Below are positions 47,346 to 56,293 of a stretch of 64,000 nucleotides of DNA, piece after piece (position 1 is the stretch's first letter; each line of letters starts with the position of its first letter). The position numbers were made by a program, and so were the translations under genes. The stretch is from an uncultured Rhodocyclaceae bacterium (GTDB taxonomy: Bacteria > Pseudomonadota > Gammaproteobacteria > Burkholderiales > Rhodocyclaceae): assembly GCA_907163075.1 (NCBI GenBank), contig CAJQTY010000001.1:1550001-1614000 (forward strand), given 5' to 3'. Below the pieces are notes generated by a model. It saw only the letters and a program-made list of their open reading frames with translations, did not search any database and was not told where the DNA came from.

Positions 47346-47953
47346 GCAACGTCGTCCTCAACCGCGCGACGCTGAGCGCGGCTGAACTGCCGGCCTACGC
47401 CGGCATTGCGCTGGCCGATATCACGCTGGTCGATTCGGATACGCTGGCCGACGAAGCCTTCGCCGCGCTGATGGCCACCGAGGTCATCGGCTTCGATACC
47501 GAGTCGAAGCCGACATTCGCCAAGGGTGAAGCGTCTACCGGCCCGCACCTGGTCCAACTGGCGACTGAAACCCGCGCCTACCTGTTCCCTGTTTCGCACG
47601 CGCACAACCGTGACGCCCTGAAAGCCATCCTCGAGTCACCGCGTCTGCTGAAGGTGGGTTTCGGCCTCGGCAATGATCGCAGCGCGCTGAAGTCGCGACT
47701 GGACATCGAACTGAACAATGTCCTCGACCTCGGCGAGGTACTGCGCGGCCGGGACCATCGCGGAACGGTGGGAGCCAAGGTCGCGGTCGCGCATTTCTTC
47801 GGCGAAAGACTGCAGAAATCGAGAAAGATCGGCACCAGCAACTGGGCCTCGCCCCGACTGGCCGAGCGCCAGTTGCTGTACGCCGCCAACGATGCGCAGG
47901 TGGCGCTGCGCGTTTACCGGGCGTGGTCCGCACGACGCCCGGCGGCGCACTGA
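47342..47953 (+). CDS. 3'-5' exonuclease domain protein (RNase D-like)
   Basis: The 203-residue product is a DEDDy exonuclease domain: Exo I in IGFDTESKP, Exo II in FGLGNDRSAL and Exo III in LLYAANDAQVALRVY, with the catalytic acids and Tyr present. It lacks the HRDC domains of full RNase D, as in the short YvcI/Rnd-like stand-alone forms. The start is TTG at 47342, giving a TTGA overlap with the esterase stop. It probably acts on RNA or DNA 3' ends; the substrate is unknown. Confidence 0.85.
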   Translation: MSNVVLNRATLSAAELPAYAGIALADITLVDSDTLADEAFAALMATEVIGFDTESKPTFAKGEASTGPHLVQLATETRAYLFPVSHAHNRDALKAILESPRLLKVGFGLGNDRSALKSRLDIELNNVLDLGEVLRGRDHRGTVGAKVAVAHFFGERLQKSRKIGTSNWASPRLAERQLLYAANDAQVALRVYRAWSARRPAAH

Positions 47954-48035
47954 TCGAGCACCTAGAAAACGCAACTTAGCCGCAGCGAGTACGGCGAGAA
48001 TCCCCGGTTTTGCTTTTTCGCCGTCGCCGCCGTGC

Positions 48036-48096
48036 TTAGGGAGGCGCTGATTGATTCGTCACACGGGCGGAAGCCGGTGTCCAGTTCGTTGATTTA
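48036..48096. repeat. 61-bp repeat with hairpin, copy B
   Basis: It has the same sequence as 45588-45648 apart from a few bases. One change (ACACGGGC against GCCGGTGT) breaks one pair of the stem. It lies between the exonuclease gene and ribokinase. Confidence 0.85.
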
Positions 48097-48125
48097 TCAG
48101 CGTTTCCTTAACTGTCTTCCTGGAA

Positions 48126-49058
48126 TCAACTCTGAATTTCGCGCCGATACGGAATCGACGGCTGCGCGCCGTGCCGTGTCACGCACAGGGCGCTGGCGCT
48201 TTGCCCGAGGGCGGCGGCGGCGTCCACGCTCATCCCTTCGACGAGCCCCGCGGCCAGACCGCCGATGAAGGTGTCGCCGGCTGCCGTGGTATCGACCGCC
48301 TTGACCACTTGCGCCGGAAGATGGCGTTCGCCGGCCGCGTCGATCACGGCGACGCCCTGCGCGCCGAGCGTCACCAGCACGCAGCCGACACCGCGCTGGC
48401 GGAAGATCTGCGCCGCCGCGCCGGCACTGGCCGCGTCGCTGACCGGGATGCCGGCGAGCAGCGCGGCCTCGCTCTCGTTAGGCACCAGAATATCGATCTG
48501 AGGCCAGATCGCCTCGGGCAGCGGCGCTGCCGGGCCTGGATTGAGGAGGACGGCGACGCCCGCCGCGTGGGCGATGGCGATGGCCTGCTGGACGACCGGC
48601 AGCGGCACTTCGAGCTGGACGACGAGCAGCGCCGCGCCTTCGATCACCGACGCCTGCGCGTCGATGTCGGCCGCTGTCAGGGCACCGTTGGCGCCAGCGG
48701 CGAGCACGATGCGGTTCTGGCCGATGTCTTCGACCAGGATCATGGCCACGCCGGTGCCGGCCACCGAGCTAGTCCTGACGCCGCTGACGTCGATGCCGTC
48801 GGCAGCCAGACCATCGCGCAGGGTCTTGCCGAAACCGTCGTCGCCGACCTGGCCGATCATGCGCACCCGGCTGCCCAGGCGGGCGCAGGCGACCGCCTGG
48901 TTAGCGCCCTTGCCGCCGGGCAAGGTGGAAAATTCATGTCCTGTCAGCGTCTCGCCGCCCACTGGCACGCGCGGCGTGCGCATCACCAAGTCCATGTTGA
49001 GACTGCCGACGACGACGATCGGCTTGCCAGTCTTGCCTGTGAAATCGAGCTTGCTCAT
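48126..49058 (-). CDS. rbsK: Ribokinase
   Basis: The 310-residue product has ribokinase landmarks: VVVGSLNMDLVMRTPR, GGKGANQAVACARLG, LNPGPA, LVPNESEAALL and TTAAGDTFIGG with the catalytic Asp. It could phosphorylate ribose or, in this setting, a ketohexose such as fructose. The ATG at 49058 follows CAAGGAAAA. It is the distal minus-strand gene of the allulose-type locus, separated from the epimerase by a REP-like repeat, so it may have a separate promoter. Confidence 0.9.
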   Translation of the reverse strand: MSKLDFTGKTGKPIVVVGSLNMDLVMRTPRVPVGGETLTGHEFSTLPGGKGANQAVACARLGSRVRMIGQVGDDGFGKTLRDGLAADGIDVSGVRTSSVAGTGVAMILVEDIGQNRIVLAAGANGALTAADIDAQASVIEGAALLVVQLEVPLPVVQQAIAIAHAAGVAVLLNPGPAAPLPEAIWPQIDILVPNESEAALLAGIPVSDAASAGAAAQIFRQRGVGCVLVTLGAQGVAVIDAAGERHLPAQVVKAVDTTAAGDTFIGGLAAGLVEGMSVDAAAALGQSASALCVTRHGAQPSIPYRREIQS

Positions 49059-49208
49059 GAGTTTTCCTTGAGGTAGTCAGCGGGGAGGGAATTTCGGCAC
49101 AGCGCCCGAACGCGTCATGATTCTAATTCGAACCGGCCGTCGGGCATACCCCGCGGCAATCACGCCAAACCGGCCAGATTCACCGCTAAGCTGGCGAACG
49201 GCGCGCCA

Positions 49209-49302
49209 CGTAGGTCGGAAAAGCCGAAGGCGCATTCCGACATCCGGCGGTGGAGGCATCTCAAGCGCGGTGTCGGAAGGCGCTGCGCTTTCCCGACCTA
49301 CG
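49209..49302. repeat. REP/BIME-like palindromic repeat, copy 3 (inverted pair)
   Basis: CGTAGGTCGGAAAAGCCGAA at the left and GCTTTCCCGACCTACG at the right form the same long imperfect palindrome as at 5513-5606. It is intergenic between ribokinase and the epimerase gene. Confidence 0.85.
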
Positions 49303-49330
49303 GCGCCGGGCGCGCACTGCCGGGACGCTG

Positions 49331-50197
49331 TCAGCCGAGCATGTAGCGGGAAAAGACCAGTGCGTCCTTGGCGTCCTTGTCCATCGCGGCTTCGTCGGCG
49401 CCCTGGCTGAGGTCGCGCCAGACCTTGATGTCCGACCCGACGGTGCCGCCCATCTTGACGAAGGGCTCCATGACGATGGTCCCGTCGTAGCCGATATCGC
49501 GCAGTGCTTCGCCGATTTCGCGCCATGGAACGCGGCCCTTGCCGGGAACCCGCCGGTTGCATTCGCCGGTATGAAGGTGGCCGAGCAGCGGGCCGGCGGT
49601 CCGTATGGCGCCACCGATGCTGTCTTCCTCGATGTTCATGTGGAAGGTGTCGAGCATGACCTTGACGTTCGGCTTGCCGACGTCCTGCACGAAGGCAACG
49701 CCTTCGGCGGCGGTGTTCAGCACGTGGTTCTCGAAGCGGTTGAGCACCTCAAGGCACAGATTGATACCCAGATCGTTGGCGAAATCGGCAATGCCCGCGA
49801 TTCCTTCGACGCCGCGCGCGCGATCGCCGATCTTGTCGACCGGCCTGGAATAGTCGATCGGCCAGTAGGAATAGAGCGCGCCGCCGATGATATGCACGTC
49901 GAGCTTGGCGATGTTGCTCAGCGTTTCGCGGAAAAATTCGTTCCCGGCCTTGCGCACCGAGGCATCCGGCGAGGCGAGGTTTCTTTCCTTCGTCGGCCCG
50001 ATCCCGGCGGTCAGGATGATCCCGTTGTCCGTGGCGCACTGACGGATTTCGGTCAGCTGGGCAGCGCTGTAGTTGTTGATGTGGTGAGCGGCGATCTCGA
50101 GAACGTCAAACCCGATCGTGGCCGCTTTTTTGATGTAATAGAGAAAATCGGCATTCCATTCGTTTTCCCAGAAGGAATAATAAATTCCGTGCTTCAT
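49331..50197 (-). CDS. D-allulose (psicose)/D-tagatose 3-epimerase
   Basis: The 288-residue TIM-barrel enzyme interconverts D-allulose and D-fructose without phosphorylation. It begins MKHGIYYSFWENEW and matches the Agrobacterium D-psicose 3-epimerase over its length as I recall it. The metal and catalytic residues fall at the same positions: Glu150 (INLCLEVLNR), Asp183 (MLDTFHMN), His209 (GHLHTGE) and Glu244 (IVMEPFVK). The ATG follows AGGAGA by seven bases. Neighbours are ribokinase, a ROK repressor, a P-loop kinase and a CUT2 importer, which fits a ketohexose utilisation locus. Confidence 0.92.
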   Translation of the reverse strand: MKHGIYYSFWENEWNADFLYYIKKAATIGFDVLEIAAHHINNYSAAQLTEIRQCATDNGIILTAGIGPTKERNLASPDASVRKAGNEFFRETLSNIAKLDVHIIGGALYSYWPIDYSRPVDKIGDRARGVEGIAGIADFANDLGINLCLEVLNRFENHVLNTAAEGVAFVQDVGKPNVKVMLDTFHMNIEEDSIGGAIRTAGPLLGHLHTGECNRRVPGKGRVPWREIGEALRDIGYDGTIVMEPFVKMGGTVGSDIKVWRDLSQGADEAAMDKDAKDALVFSRYMLG

Positions 50198-50260
50198 TCA
50201 GAGATCTCCTTTGCTTTACAGTTGACTGCCAGAAAATTGACGCGTTTCCCCCGCCCGGCC

Positions 50261-51463
50261 CTACCTGGACTGCTCGAGAACGGCATCGACCACCGCCGGC
50301 GCATAGATGGCGTCGCTCACCAGTTGCGCCGCGCCCATCAGCCCGGCATCGTGCCCGAGCTTGCTGGTGACGATCTGCAGATTGCGCGTGGCCAAGGGTA
50401 GCGAGCGCCGATAGACCGTCTCGCGCACCGCCGCCAGCACGTAGCTCTGGCACAGGGCCAGTTCGCCGCCGAGAACGACCAGCGAGGGATTGAGCAGGCT
50501 CACGGCGCCGGCCACCGACTCGCCGATCAGGCGGCCGGAGGTTTGCAGCAGTTCCACCGCGTCGCGCACGCCGTGCTGGGCCAGGTCGGCGACATCGCGC
50601 ACGTTCTCGGCGTGGTGCCCCTTGGCCGTCAGATCGCGGCAGATTGCCCAGCCCGAGGCATAGGCTTCGAGACAGCCGGTATTGCCGCAACGGCAGATCT
50701 CCGTATGCTCGGGTTCGATATTGCCGACGAACAAATGCCCGATATCCCCGGCCGCGCCCTGCGCACCGCGTTGCAGGGCGCTGTCCATGATCAGCCCGGC
50801 GCCGATGCCGGTGCTGATCTTGATGAACAGCAGGTGGGTCACGCCGGCCCAGGCGCCCCGGTGTTCGCCCAGGGCCATCAGATTCACATCCTTGTCGACG
50901 ACCACCGGGCACGTGTGATCGGCGGCGAAAAAGTCGGGGACCCGGTAGCCGTCCCAGCCGGTCATGATCGGCGGACGCACGACCTTCCCCGCGGCGAATT
51001 CGACCGGCCCGGGCAGCCCGATCCCGATGCCGCGAACCTGCGCGCGCGCACGACCGGTTTGCGCCAGCAATTCATCGAAATGCGCGGCAACCTTGCCGAG
51101 CACCGCCGCCGGCCCGTCGGCCACGGCCACCTTGTGGCTTTGCCGGGCGAGAATGGTGCGCGCCATGTCGCACACCGCCACCTGCATGGCGCCGGCACCG
51201 ACCGCGGCGAGCAGCATCACCCCGGCATCGCGGTTGATCTGGAAGGCGCCAGGCGGACGTCCGCCCGTCGACGTTTCGGCCGCTGCCGGAGCGATGTAGC
51301 CGCAGGCCATCAGCGCATCCAGGCGCTGCGCAACGGTCGAACGGGACAAGCCGGTCACCTGCATGATGCGCGCGCGCGTCACCGCCTCGCCGGAACGGAT
51401 CAAGGCCAGGATCCCTCCCGGCCCGGCCGCTACCGCCATATTCAGTACAGTCGTATCACCCAT
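50261..51463 (-). CDS. ROK-family transcriptional repressor (XylR/NagC-like)
   Basis: The 400-residue product has an N-terminal winged HTH (ILALIRSGEAVTRARIMQVT, GLSRSTVAQRLDAL) and a ROK domain. The ROK domain contains GIGIGLPGPVEF, DVNLMALGEHRG and a zinc motif CRCGNTGCLEAYASG. It is a DNA-binding repressor that probably senses the locus sugar. The ATG at 51463 follows GGGGA; the frame is open to 51574 with no better start. It is divergent from the FrcK-like kinase and transcribed toward the epimerase, whose ATG lies 63 bases downstream. An inverted repeat in the divergent region is a likely operator. Confidence 0.88.
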   Translation of the reverse strand: MGDTTVLNMAVAAGPGGILALIRSGEAVTRARIMQVTGLSRSTVAQRLDALMACGYIAPAAAETSTGGRPPGAFQINRDAGVMLLAAVGAGAMQVAVCDMARTILARQSHKVAVADGPAAVLGKVAAHFDELLAQTGRARAQVRGIGIGLPGPVEFAAGKVVRPPIMTGWDGYRVPDFFAADHTCPVVVDKDVNLMALGEHRGAWAGVTHLLFIKISTGIGAGLIMDSALQRGAQGAAGDIGHLFVGNIEPEHTEICRCGNTGCLEAYASGWAICRDLTAKGHHAENVRDVADLAQHGVRDAVELLQTSGRLIGESVAGAVSLLNPSLVVLGGELALCQSYVLAAVRETVYRRSLPLATRNLQIVTSKLGHDAGLMGAAQLVSDAIYAPAVVDAVLEQSR

Positions 51464-51587
51464 GCGGTCCCCAAGACGACCTGTAGCCGCGCCGGCTCGC
51501 CTGCGCGCTCCGCCGCCAGCGAATCGGGCCCCCGAATCAGGCCCACACCCCACAGCCATTTTCACAAGCGCCAAAAACTCGAATCAA

Positions 51588-51657
51588 TTGTACAACGCAA
51601 TAGACAACTACTGCGTTTTATTTAGTTGACTTTTGCGTAGTTGTTACACAATATACA
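51588..51657. promoter_or_regulatory. Divergent promoter region with inverted repeats, likely ROK operator
   Basis: ACAACTAC (51604-51611) and GTAGTTGT (51637-51644) are perfect inverted half-sites 25 bases apart. They enclose a TTGACT box (51626-51631), with a weak -10 near 51649. TTGTACAA (51588-51595) is a further palindrome. The region sits between the ROK gene and the kinase gene; apart from these sites, 51464-51791 contains no gene. Confidence 0.5.
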
Positions 51658-51791
51658 CGAATGTAATGCAAACTGCCGTCGCGCACGAAAACCAGCAGCA
51701 ATTCAATTGGGGCTTTGTCCATGAATCCTCCGCGTATTTGCGCGCTGCTGGCCGCAACCGGCGGAAACCGCCACGCAAACTGGAGCCGCAC

Positions 51792-52436
51792 ATGCCTTCT
51801 GCAAACAAGCCAATGATCGCCGAGCCCTACAGGGCCAGGCTCGAAGCCCTGATGGCCGGGGGCGGCCGCAAGATTCTCGGCATTGTCGGGCCACCCGGCT
51901 GCGGCAAGTCGACGCTCGCCGAGGCGCTCCTGGATTTTCTTGGCGAGCGCGCGGTGGCCGTGCCGATGGACGGCTATCACCTGGCCAATGTCGAACTGGC
52001 ACGCCTCGGGCGAGCCTCGCGCAAGGGTGCCGAAGACACTTTCGACAGCGCCGGTTACGTCGCGCTCCTGCGCCGCCTCAAGACGCAGCCGGCCAACGAG
52101 ATCGTCTATGCGCCGGAGTTCCGGCGCGAGATCGAGGAGCCGATCGCCAACGCCATCCCAGTGTTCCCGGAAACGCCTCTGGTCATTACCGAAGGCAACT
52201 ACCTGCTGCTTGATCACGGACATTGGGAGCAAGTCGAAGGGCTGCTCGATGAAATCTGGTACGTCGATGTGGATCATTCGATCCGCCGCGACCGCCTGGT
52301 AAAACGCCACGTGCGTTTCGGCCGTTCGCTGCCGGAGGCGCAAGCCTGGGTGGCGAGCACCGACGAACCGAACGCCGTCCGGATCGAGGCCACCAAGTCA
52401 CGAGCCGACGTCCTGTTCAACTGGGAAGGAGAGTGA
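51792..52436 (+). CDS. P-loop sugar/nucleoside kinase-like protein (FrcK-like)
   Basis: The 214-residue product has Walker A GIVGPPGCGKSTLAEALL, followed by VPMDGYHLAN, KGAEDTFDSAGYVALLRRL and VITEGNYLLL, typical of the uridine kinase/pantothenate kinase-like family. FrcK of the Sinorhizobium fructose operon frcBCAK belongs here. The ATG at 51792 follows GGAG by seven bases; an upstream in-frame extension to 51633 is possible but less protein-like. Its position directly before the importer suggests a role with the imported ketose, but the phosphoacceptor is unproven. Confidence 0.8.
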   Translation: MPSANKPMIAEPYRARLEALMAGGGRKILGIVGPPGCGKSTLAEALLDFLGERAVAVPMDGYHLANVELARLGRASRKGAEDTFDSAGYVALLRRLKTQPANEIVYAPEFRREIEEPIANAIPVFPETPLVITEGNYLLLDHGHWEQVEGLLDEIWYVDVDHSIRRDRLVKRHVRFGRSLPEAQAWVASTDEPNAVRIEATKSRADVLFNWEGE

Positions 52437-52580
52437 GCGACCGCACATACGCCGATACATTTCACGGATTTTGAGCTAAGTCATAACGCAGGGTCGAAGC
52501 CCAGGGTTGGAATCGGGTTGCGAATCATGAAACAAGGCGGCTCGCCAGGAGCCCCGCGCAAATTTTGAGGAGATGCCGTA

Positions 52581-53573
52581 ATGATCAGGATGACTAAACT
52601 TGTTGGTGCAATGCTCGTAGCCGGAATGATGGCCTTTGGCGCATCGTCCGTTCGTGCCGCGGACGATATCGCCGTGGTGGTCAAGATTGGCGGCATCCCG
52701 TGGTTCAATTCAATGGAGCAGGGCATCAAGAAGGCCGGTGGCGAACTCGGCGTCAATGCCTGGATGGTCGGCCCGACAGAAGCAGACGCGGCGCAGCAGG
52801 TGCGTGCGGTGGAAGACCTGATCGCGCGCAAGGTGAAGGTGATCGCTGTCGTACCGAACGACGCCAAGGCGCTGGAACCCGTGTTCAAGCGTGCCCACGA
52901 CGCTGGCATCAAGGTGCTGACGCATGAATCGCCGGAGCAGAAAGGCGCCGACTGGAACATCGAGCTGACCACCGTCTCGGGCTTCGGTGAAACGCACATG
53001 GAAGCGCTGGCCAAGGCCATGGGCGGCAAGGGCAAATATGCGATTTATGTCGGCTCGCTGACGGTACCGCTGCACAACGCCTGGGCCGATGCGGCCATTG
53101 AATACCAGAAGAAGAAATATCCGGAAATGAAGCTCGTTGCCGATCGTTTCGGCGTCGCCGAGAGCCTCGACGAAACCTATCGCACGACGCAGGACCTGAT
53201 GCGCGCCAATCCGGACCTGAAGGGTGTCGTCGCCTTCGGTAGCCAGGGCCCGATCGGCGCCGGCAAGGCCGTGCTCGATGCGCGCAAGGTCGGCAAGGTT
53301 GCCGTCGTCGGCCCGTTCTCGCCTGGACAGGGCGCCAAGCTGATCAAGGACGGAGCGATTCGTGAAGGCTTCATCTGGAATCCGGCACTGGCCGGCGAAG
53401 TCATCGTCCGCGTCGCCAAGCTGGTCGCCGACGGCAAGGAACCAACCAACGGCATGGAAATACCCGGACTGGGCAAGGTCGTGGTGGACACCGCCACGCG
53501 CAACATCCGCGGCCAGAAGCTTGAAGCCATCAACAAGCAGACCATCGACAAGCTGGTCGGCATGGGTCTCTGA
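52581..53573 (+). CDS. Sugar ABC transporter periplasmic binding protein (LsrB/RhaS-like)
   Basis: The 330-residue product has a signal peptide (cleavage after VRA, about residue 26) and a type I binding fold (VVVKIGGIPWFNSMEQGIKK, KVIAVVPNDAKALEPVF, HNAWADAAIEYQKKKYPEMK, SQGPIGAGKAVL, REGFIWNPALAG). The ATG follows GAGGAGATGCCGTA. It is clearly paralogous to the binding protein at 34162-35172. By context the ligand is probably D-allulose or a related ketose; this is inference. It heads the operon with ATPase, two permeases and a mutarotase-like gene. Confidence 0.92.
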   Translation: MIRMTKLVGAMLVAGMMAFGASSVRAADDIAVVVKIGGIPWFNSMEQGIKKAGGELGVNAWMVGPTEADAAQQVRAVEDLIARKVKVIAVVPNDAKALEPVFKRAHDAGIKVLTHESPEQKGADWNIELTTVSGFGETHMEALAKAMGGKGKYAIYVGSLTVPLHNAWADAAIEYQKKKYPEMKLVADRFGVAESLDETYRTTQDLMRANPDLKGVVAFGSQGPIGAGKAVLDARKVGKVAVVGPFSPGQGAKLIKDGAIREGFIWNPALAGEVIVRVAKLVADGKEPTNGMEIPGLGKVVVDTATRNIRGQKLEAINKQTIDKLVGMGL

Positions 53574-53788
53574 TAACGGCCCGAAAGCAGCAACGAGCCC
53601 GGCCCGTAAGCCCTCCCCACGGAGAGGCGGGGCGGGGTTCGCGGCGGAAGTCCGCACGCAGACCGTCAGGGCCTCGCCCCATGCTCAGACGGTCATGGGA
53701 GCTGAGAGTTGAGAGCTGCTCTCCAGCCTCCATCCAGCCAGCAATTACGATCCGCAATAGGCGACAGCCGTATCAAGGAGCACACAGA

Positions 53789-55312
53789 ATGAGCGATCCC
53801 GTCGTTCAAGCCAGCAGGGCACAGCGTCAGCCGTTTGTCCGCATGCGCAATGCCACCATGAAGTTTGCTGGCGTCACGGCACTGCAGGCCCTCGACTGGG
53901 ACATCATTCCCGGTGAAGTACACTGCCTGATCGGTGAAAACGGCTGCGGCAAATCCACCGCGATCAAGATTCTCTCCGGCGTAAACATTCCGGAAGAAGG
54001 GACGGTCATCGAAATCGACGGCACGCCCTATCCGCACCTGACGCCGGCGCAATCCAAGGCGCTCGGGCTGCATGTCATCTACCAGGATCTGTCCCTGTTC
54101 CCGAATCTGAGCGTCGCCGAAAACATCGCCATGGACGATGCGCTGCACAGCCTTGGAAGGCTTGTCAATCGCCGCCAGATGATCGAGCGCGCCAGCGCCG
54201 CGCTCAAGCGCCTCGACGTTCATTTGCCGCTCGACGAAAAGGTCGGCAGCCTGCCCATCGCCTCGCGCCAGCTGGTCGCCATCTGCCGCGGGCTGGCCTC
54301 CGATGCACGTCTGCTGTTCATGGACGAACCGACAGCGTCGCTGACGCGTTCCGAGGTCGACTCCCTGCTCGGCGTCGTGCGCCGCCTCAAACAGGACGGA
54401 ATCGCCATCGTCTTCGTCAGCCACCGCCTCGACGAAGTCGTCGAAATCGCCGAGCGCGTCACCGTCCTGCGCGATGGCCGCAAGCTCGGCACCTACCCGG
54501 CCGGCAGCCTGGACGACAGAAAACTGGGCGAACTGATGACCGGCCTGCAGATCGAGCACAAGGTCCGTGCCCACGATTGCAGTGCCGCGGCGCCGATCCT
54601 TGAGGTCCGGCAGCTCAGCCGGCGCGGCGAGTTCCGCAACGTCAATTTCACCGTGCACAAGGGCGAAGTGGTCGGCATCACCGGCCTGCTCGGCGCCGGC
54701 CGCACCGAACTGGCGCTCAGCATCTTCGGCATGAGTCCACCGGACGGCGGCGAGATTAGGCTGGACGGGCAAGCGATGCAGGCGCGCTCCAACCGGGACG
54801 CGATCGACGCCGGCATTGCCTACGTCTCGGAAGACCGCCTGTCGATTGGCGTCAACATGCGCCAGTCGGTGCAGGACAACATGGTGCTGGCCGTCCTGCA
54901 CCGCCTGGCGTCAGGTATCGGCTGGGTTTCACCGGCAAGCCGGCACGCCACGGCAGCGAAATGGCGCGACAAGCTGCGCATCAAGATCCCGGCGCTGGAG
55001 GCGCCGGTCAGCCAGCTTTCCGGCGGCAATCAGCAACGCGTGGTGCTGGCCAAGTGGCTGGCCACCGATCCCAAGCTGCTGATCCTCGACTCGCCGACGG
55101 TCGGCGTCGATATCGGCAACAAGCAGGGCATCTACGAAATCGTGCATAGCCTGGCCGAGCTGGGCATGAGCGTGCTGATGATTTCCGACGAGGTGCCCGA
55201 GGTCTATTACAACTGCGATCGCGTGCTGCACATGCGCAGCGGCGAAATTGTCGACGAGTTCGTGCCGGGGCGCGACTCGGAAGATCATATCCGGGAGCAC
55301 GTCTATGCATAG
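53789..55312 (+). CDS. Sugar ABC transporter ATP-binding protein (two ABC domains)
   Basis: The 507-residue product has domain 1 Walker A GENGCGKSTAIK and Walker B LLFMDEPTASLT, and domain 2 GLLGAGRTELALSIFG, LSGGNQQRVVLAKWL and LLILDSPTVGVD. The second Walker B Glu is replaced by Ser, as in the paralogue at 32593, pointing to an asymmetric ATPase cycle with one active site. The ATG at 53789 follows CAAGGAG by eight bases. The 215-base gap before it carries no gene. The stop lies inside the start of the next permease (8-base overlap). Confidence 0.93.
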   Translation: MSDPVVQASRAQRQPFVRMRNATMKFAGVTALQALDWDIIPGEVHCLIGENGCGKSTAIKILSGVNIPEEGTVIEIDGTPYPHLTPAQSKALGLHVIYQDLSLFPNLSVAENIAMDDALHSLGRLVNRRQMIERASAALKRLDVHLPLDEKVGSLPIASRQLVAICRGLASDARLLFMDEPTASLTRSEVDSLLGVVRRLKQDGIAIVFVSHRLDEVVEIAERVTVLRDGRKLGTYPAGSLDDRKLGELMTGLQIEHKVRAHDCSAAAPILEVRQLSRRGEFRNVNFTVHKGEVVGITGLLGAGRTELALSIFGMSPPDGGEIRLDGQAMQARSNRDAIDAGIAYVSEDRLSIGVNMRQSVQDNMVLAVLHRLASGIGWVSPASRHATAAKWRDKLRIKIPALEAPVSQLSGGNQQRVVLAKWLATDPKLLILDSPTVGVDIGNKQGIYEIVHSLAELGMSVLMISDEVPEVYYNCDRVLHMRSGEIVDEFVPGRDSEDHIREHVYA

Positions 55313-56291
55313 TCTTCTCACCCGCTTCAAGCGCAGTTCCGAAGCCTACCTGACAGCGGTGATCCTGCTCCTGGTCGTCGTCTTCGGCGTGCTCACGCCC
55401 GATTTCCTGACGCTCGGCAACTGGTTCGACCTGGTCGAGAGCTACTCCGTCACCGCCATCCTGGCCATCGGCCTGTTCGTCGTGCTGGTCACCGGCGGCA
55501 TCGACATTTCCTTCGCCGCCACCGCTTCGGTCGCGCAATACCTCGCCGCCTACGCCGCCATCCGGCTGAACATGCCGGCGCCCGTCGTGCTGCTGATCGG
55601 CGCCGTAACCGGCACGCTGCTCGGCTGCCTGAACGCGGTCCTCATTGATCGCCTGCGCGCCACCGCGATCATCATCACCATCTCGACGATGAGCGTCTAT
55701 TTCGCGCTGCTCATGTATTTCACTAGCGGCAAGTCCATCTACGGCCTGCCCGGATGGTGGAGCGATTCGATGGTCTTGTTCGAAATGACAACCGGGCCGG
55801 ATCAGTCGGTCCGGCTGACGCTGCCCATCGTGGTCATGATCGTGGTTGCCGTCGGCACCGCCTTTATCATGAACCGCACTTCGCTCGGTCGGCAGCTCTA
55901 TGCCATGGGCGGCAATCCGGAAGCGGCGCGCCGGGTCGGCGTCAGCCTTTCGACCATGCAGTGGTTCGCCTATGGCTACCTCGGCCTGCTGGCCGGAATC
56001 GCCGGCCTGCTGCAGGCGCACCGCGTCGGCGAATCGGTGCCCAACGCGATGATCGGCGGCGAGCTGAACGTGGTCGCCGCGGCCGTCCTCGGCGGCGCCA
56101 GCCTGCTCGGCGGCATCGGCTCGGTAAGCGGCGTCGTGCTCGGCATCCTGCTCCTCGCCATCCTGCGCAACGGGCTTAACCTGATGGGCGTGTCGCCCTA
56201 CTTTTTCCAGATCGTCATCGGCACGATCCTTCTCGCATCCACCGGTATCACTGGGCTGAGCCTGCGGCGGCGTCGCGTCGCGGAGGCCTGA
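55305..56291 (+). CDS. Sugar ABC transporter permease 1 (LsrC/RhaP-like)
   Basis: The 328-residue product has CUT2 permease features: LVTGGIDISFAATASVAQYL, MGGNPEAARRVGVSLSTMQW and VLGGASLLGGIGSVSG, with eight to ten hydrophobic helices. The ATG at 55305 follows GGGAG and overlaps the ATPase gene. It is paralogous to the permease at 31599-32600. It pairs with the next permease to form the membrane channel. Confidence 0.92.
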   Translation: MHSLLTRFKRSSEAYLTAVILLLVVVFGVLTPDFLTLGNWFDLVESYSVTAILAIGLFVVLVTGGIDISFAATASVAQYLAAYAAIRLNMPAPVVLLIGAVTGTLLGCLNAVLIDRLRATAIIITISTMSVYFALLMYFTSGKSIYGLPGWWSDSMVLFEMTTGPDQSVRLTLPIVVMIVVAVGTAFIMNRTSLGRQLYAMGGNPEAARRVGVSLSTMQWFAYGYLGLLAGIAGLLQAHRVGESVPNAMIGGELNVVAAAVLGGASLLGGIGSVSGVVLGILLLAILRNGLNLMGVSPYFFQIVIGTILLASTGITGLSLRRRRVAEA

Positions 56292-56293
56292 CG

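Noticed and set aside
47991-48024. ACGGCGA/TCGCCGT inverted repeat as a terminator after the exonuclease gene
   Set aside because: Seven-base stem with a 20-base loop and no T-run after it; weak support.
50214-50219. A lone CTTTAC half-site near the start of the epimerase gene
   Set aside because: No matching GTAAAG at the expected distance; a six-base match is expected by chance.
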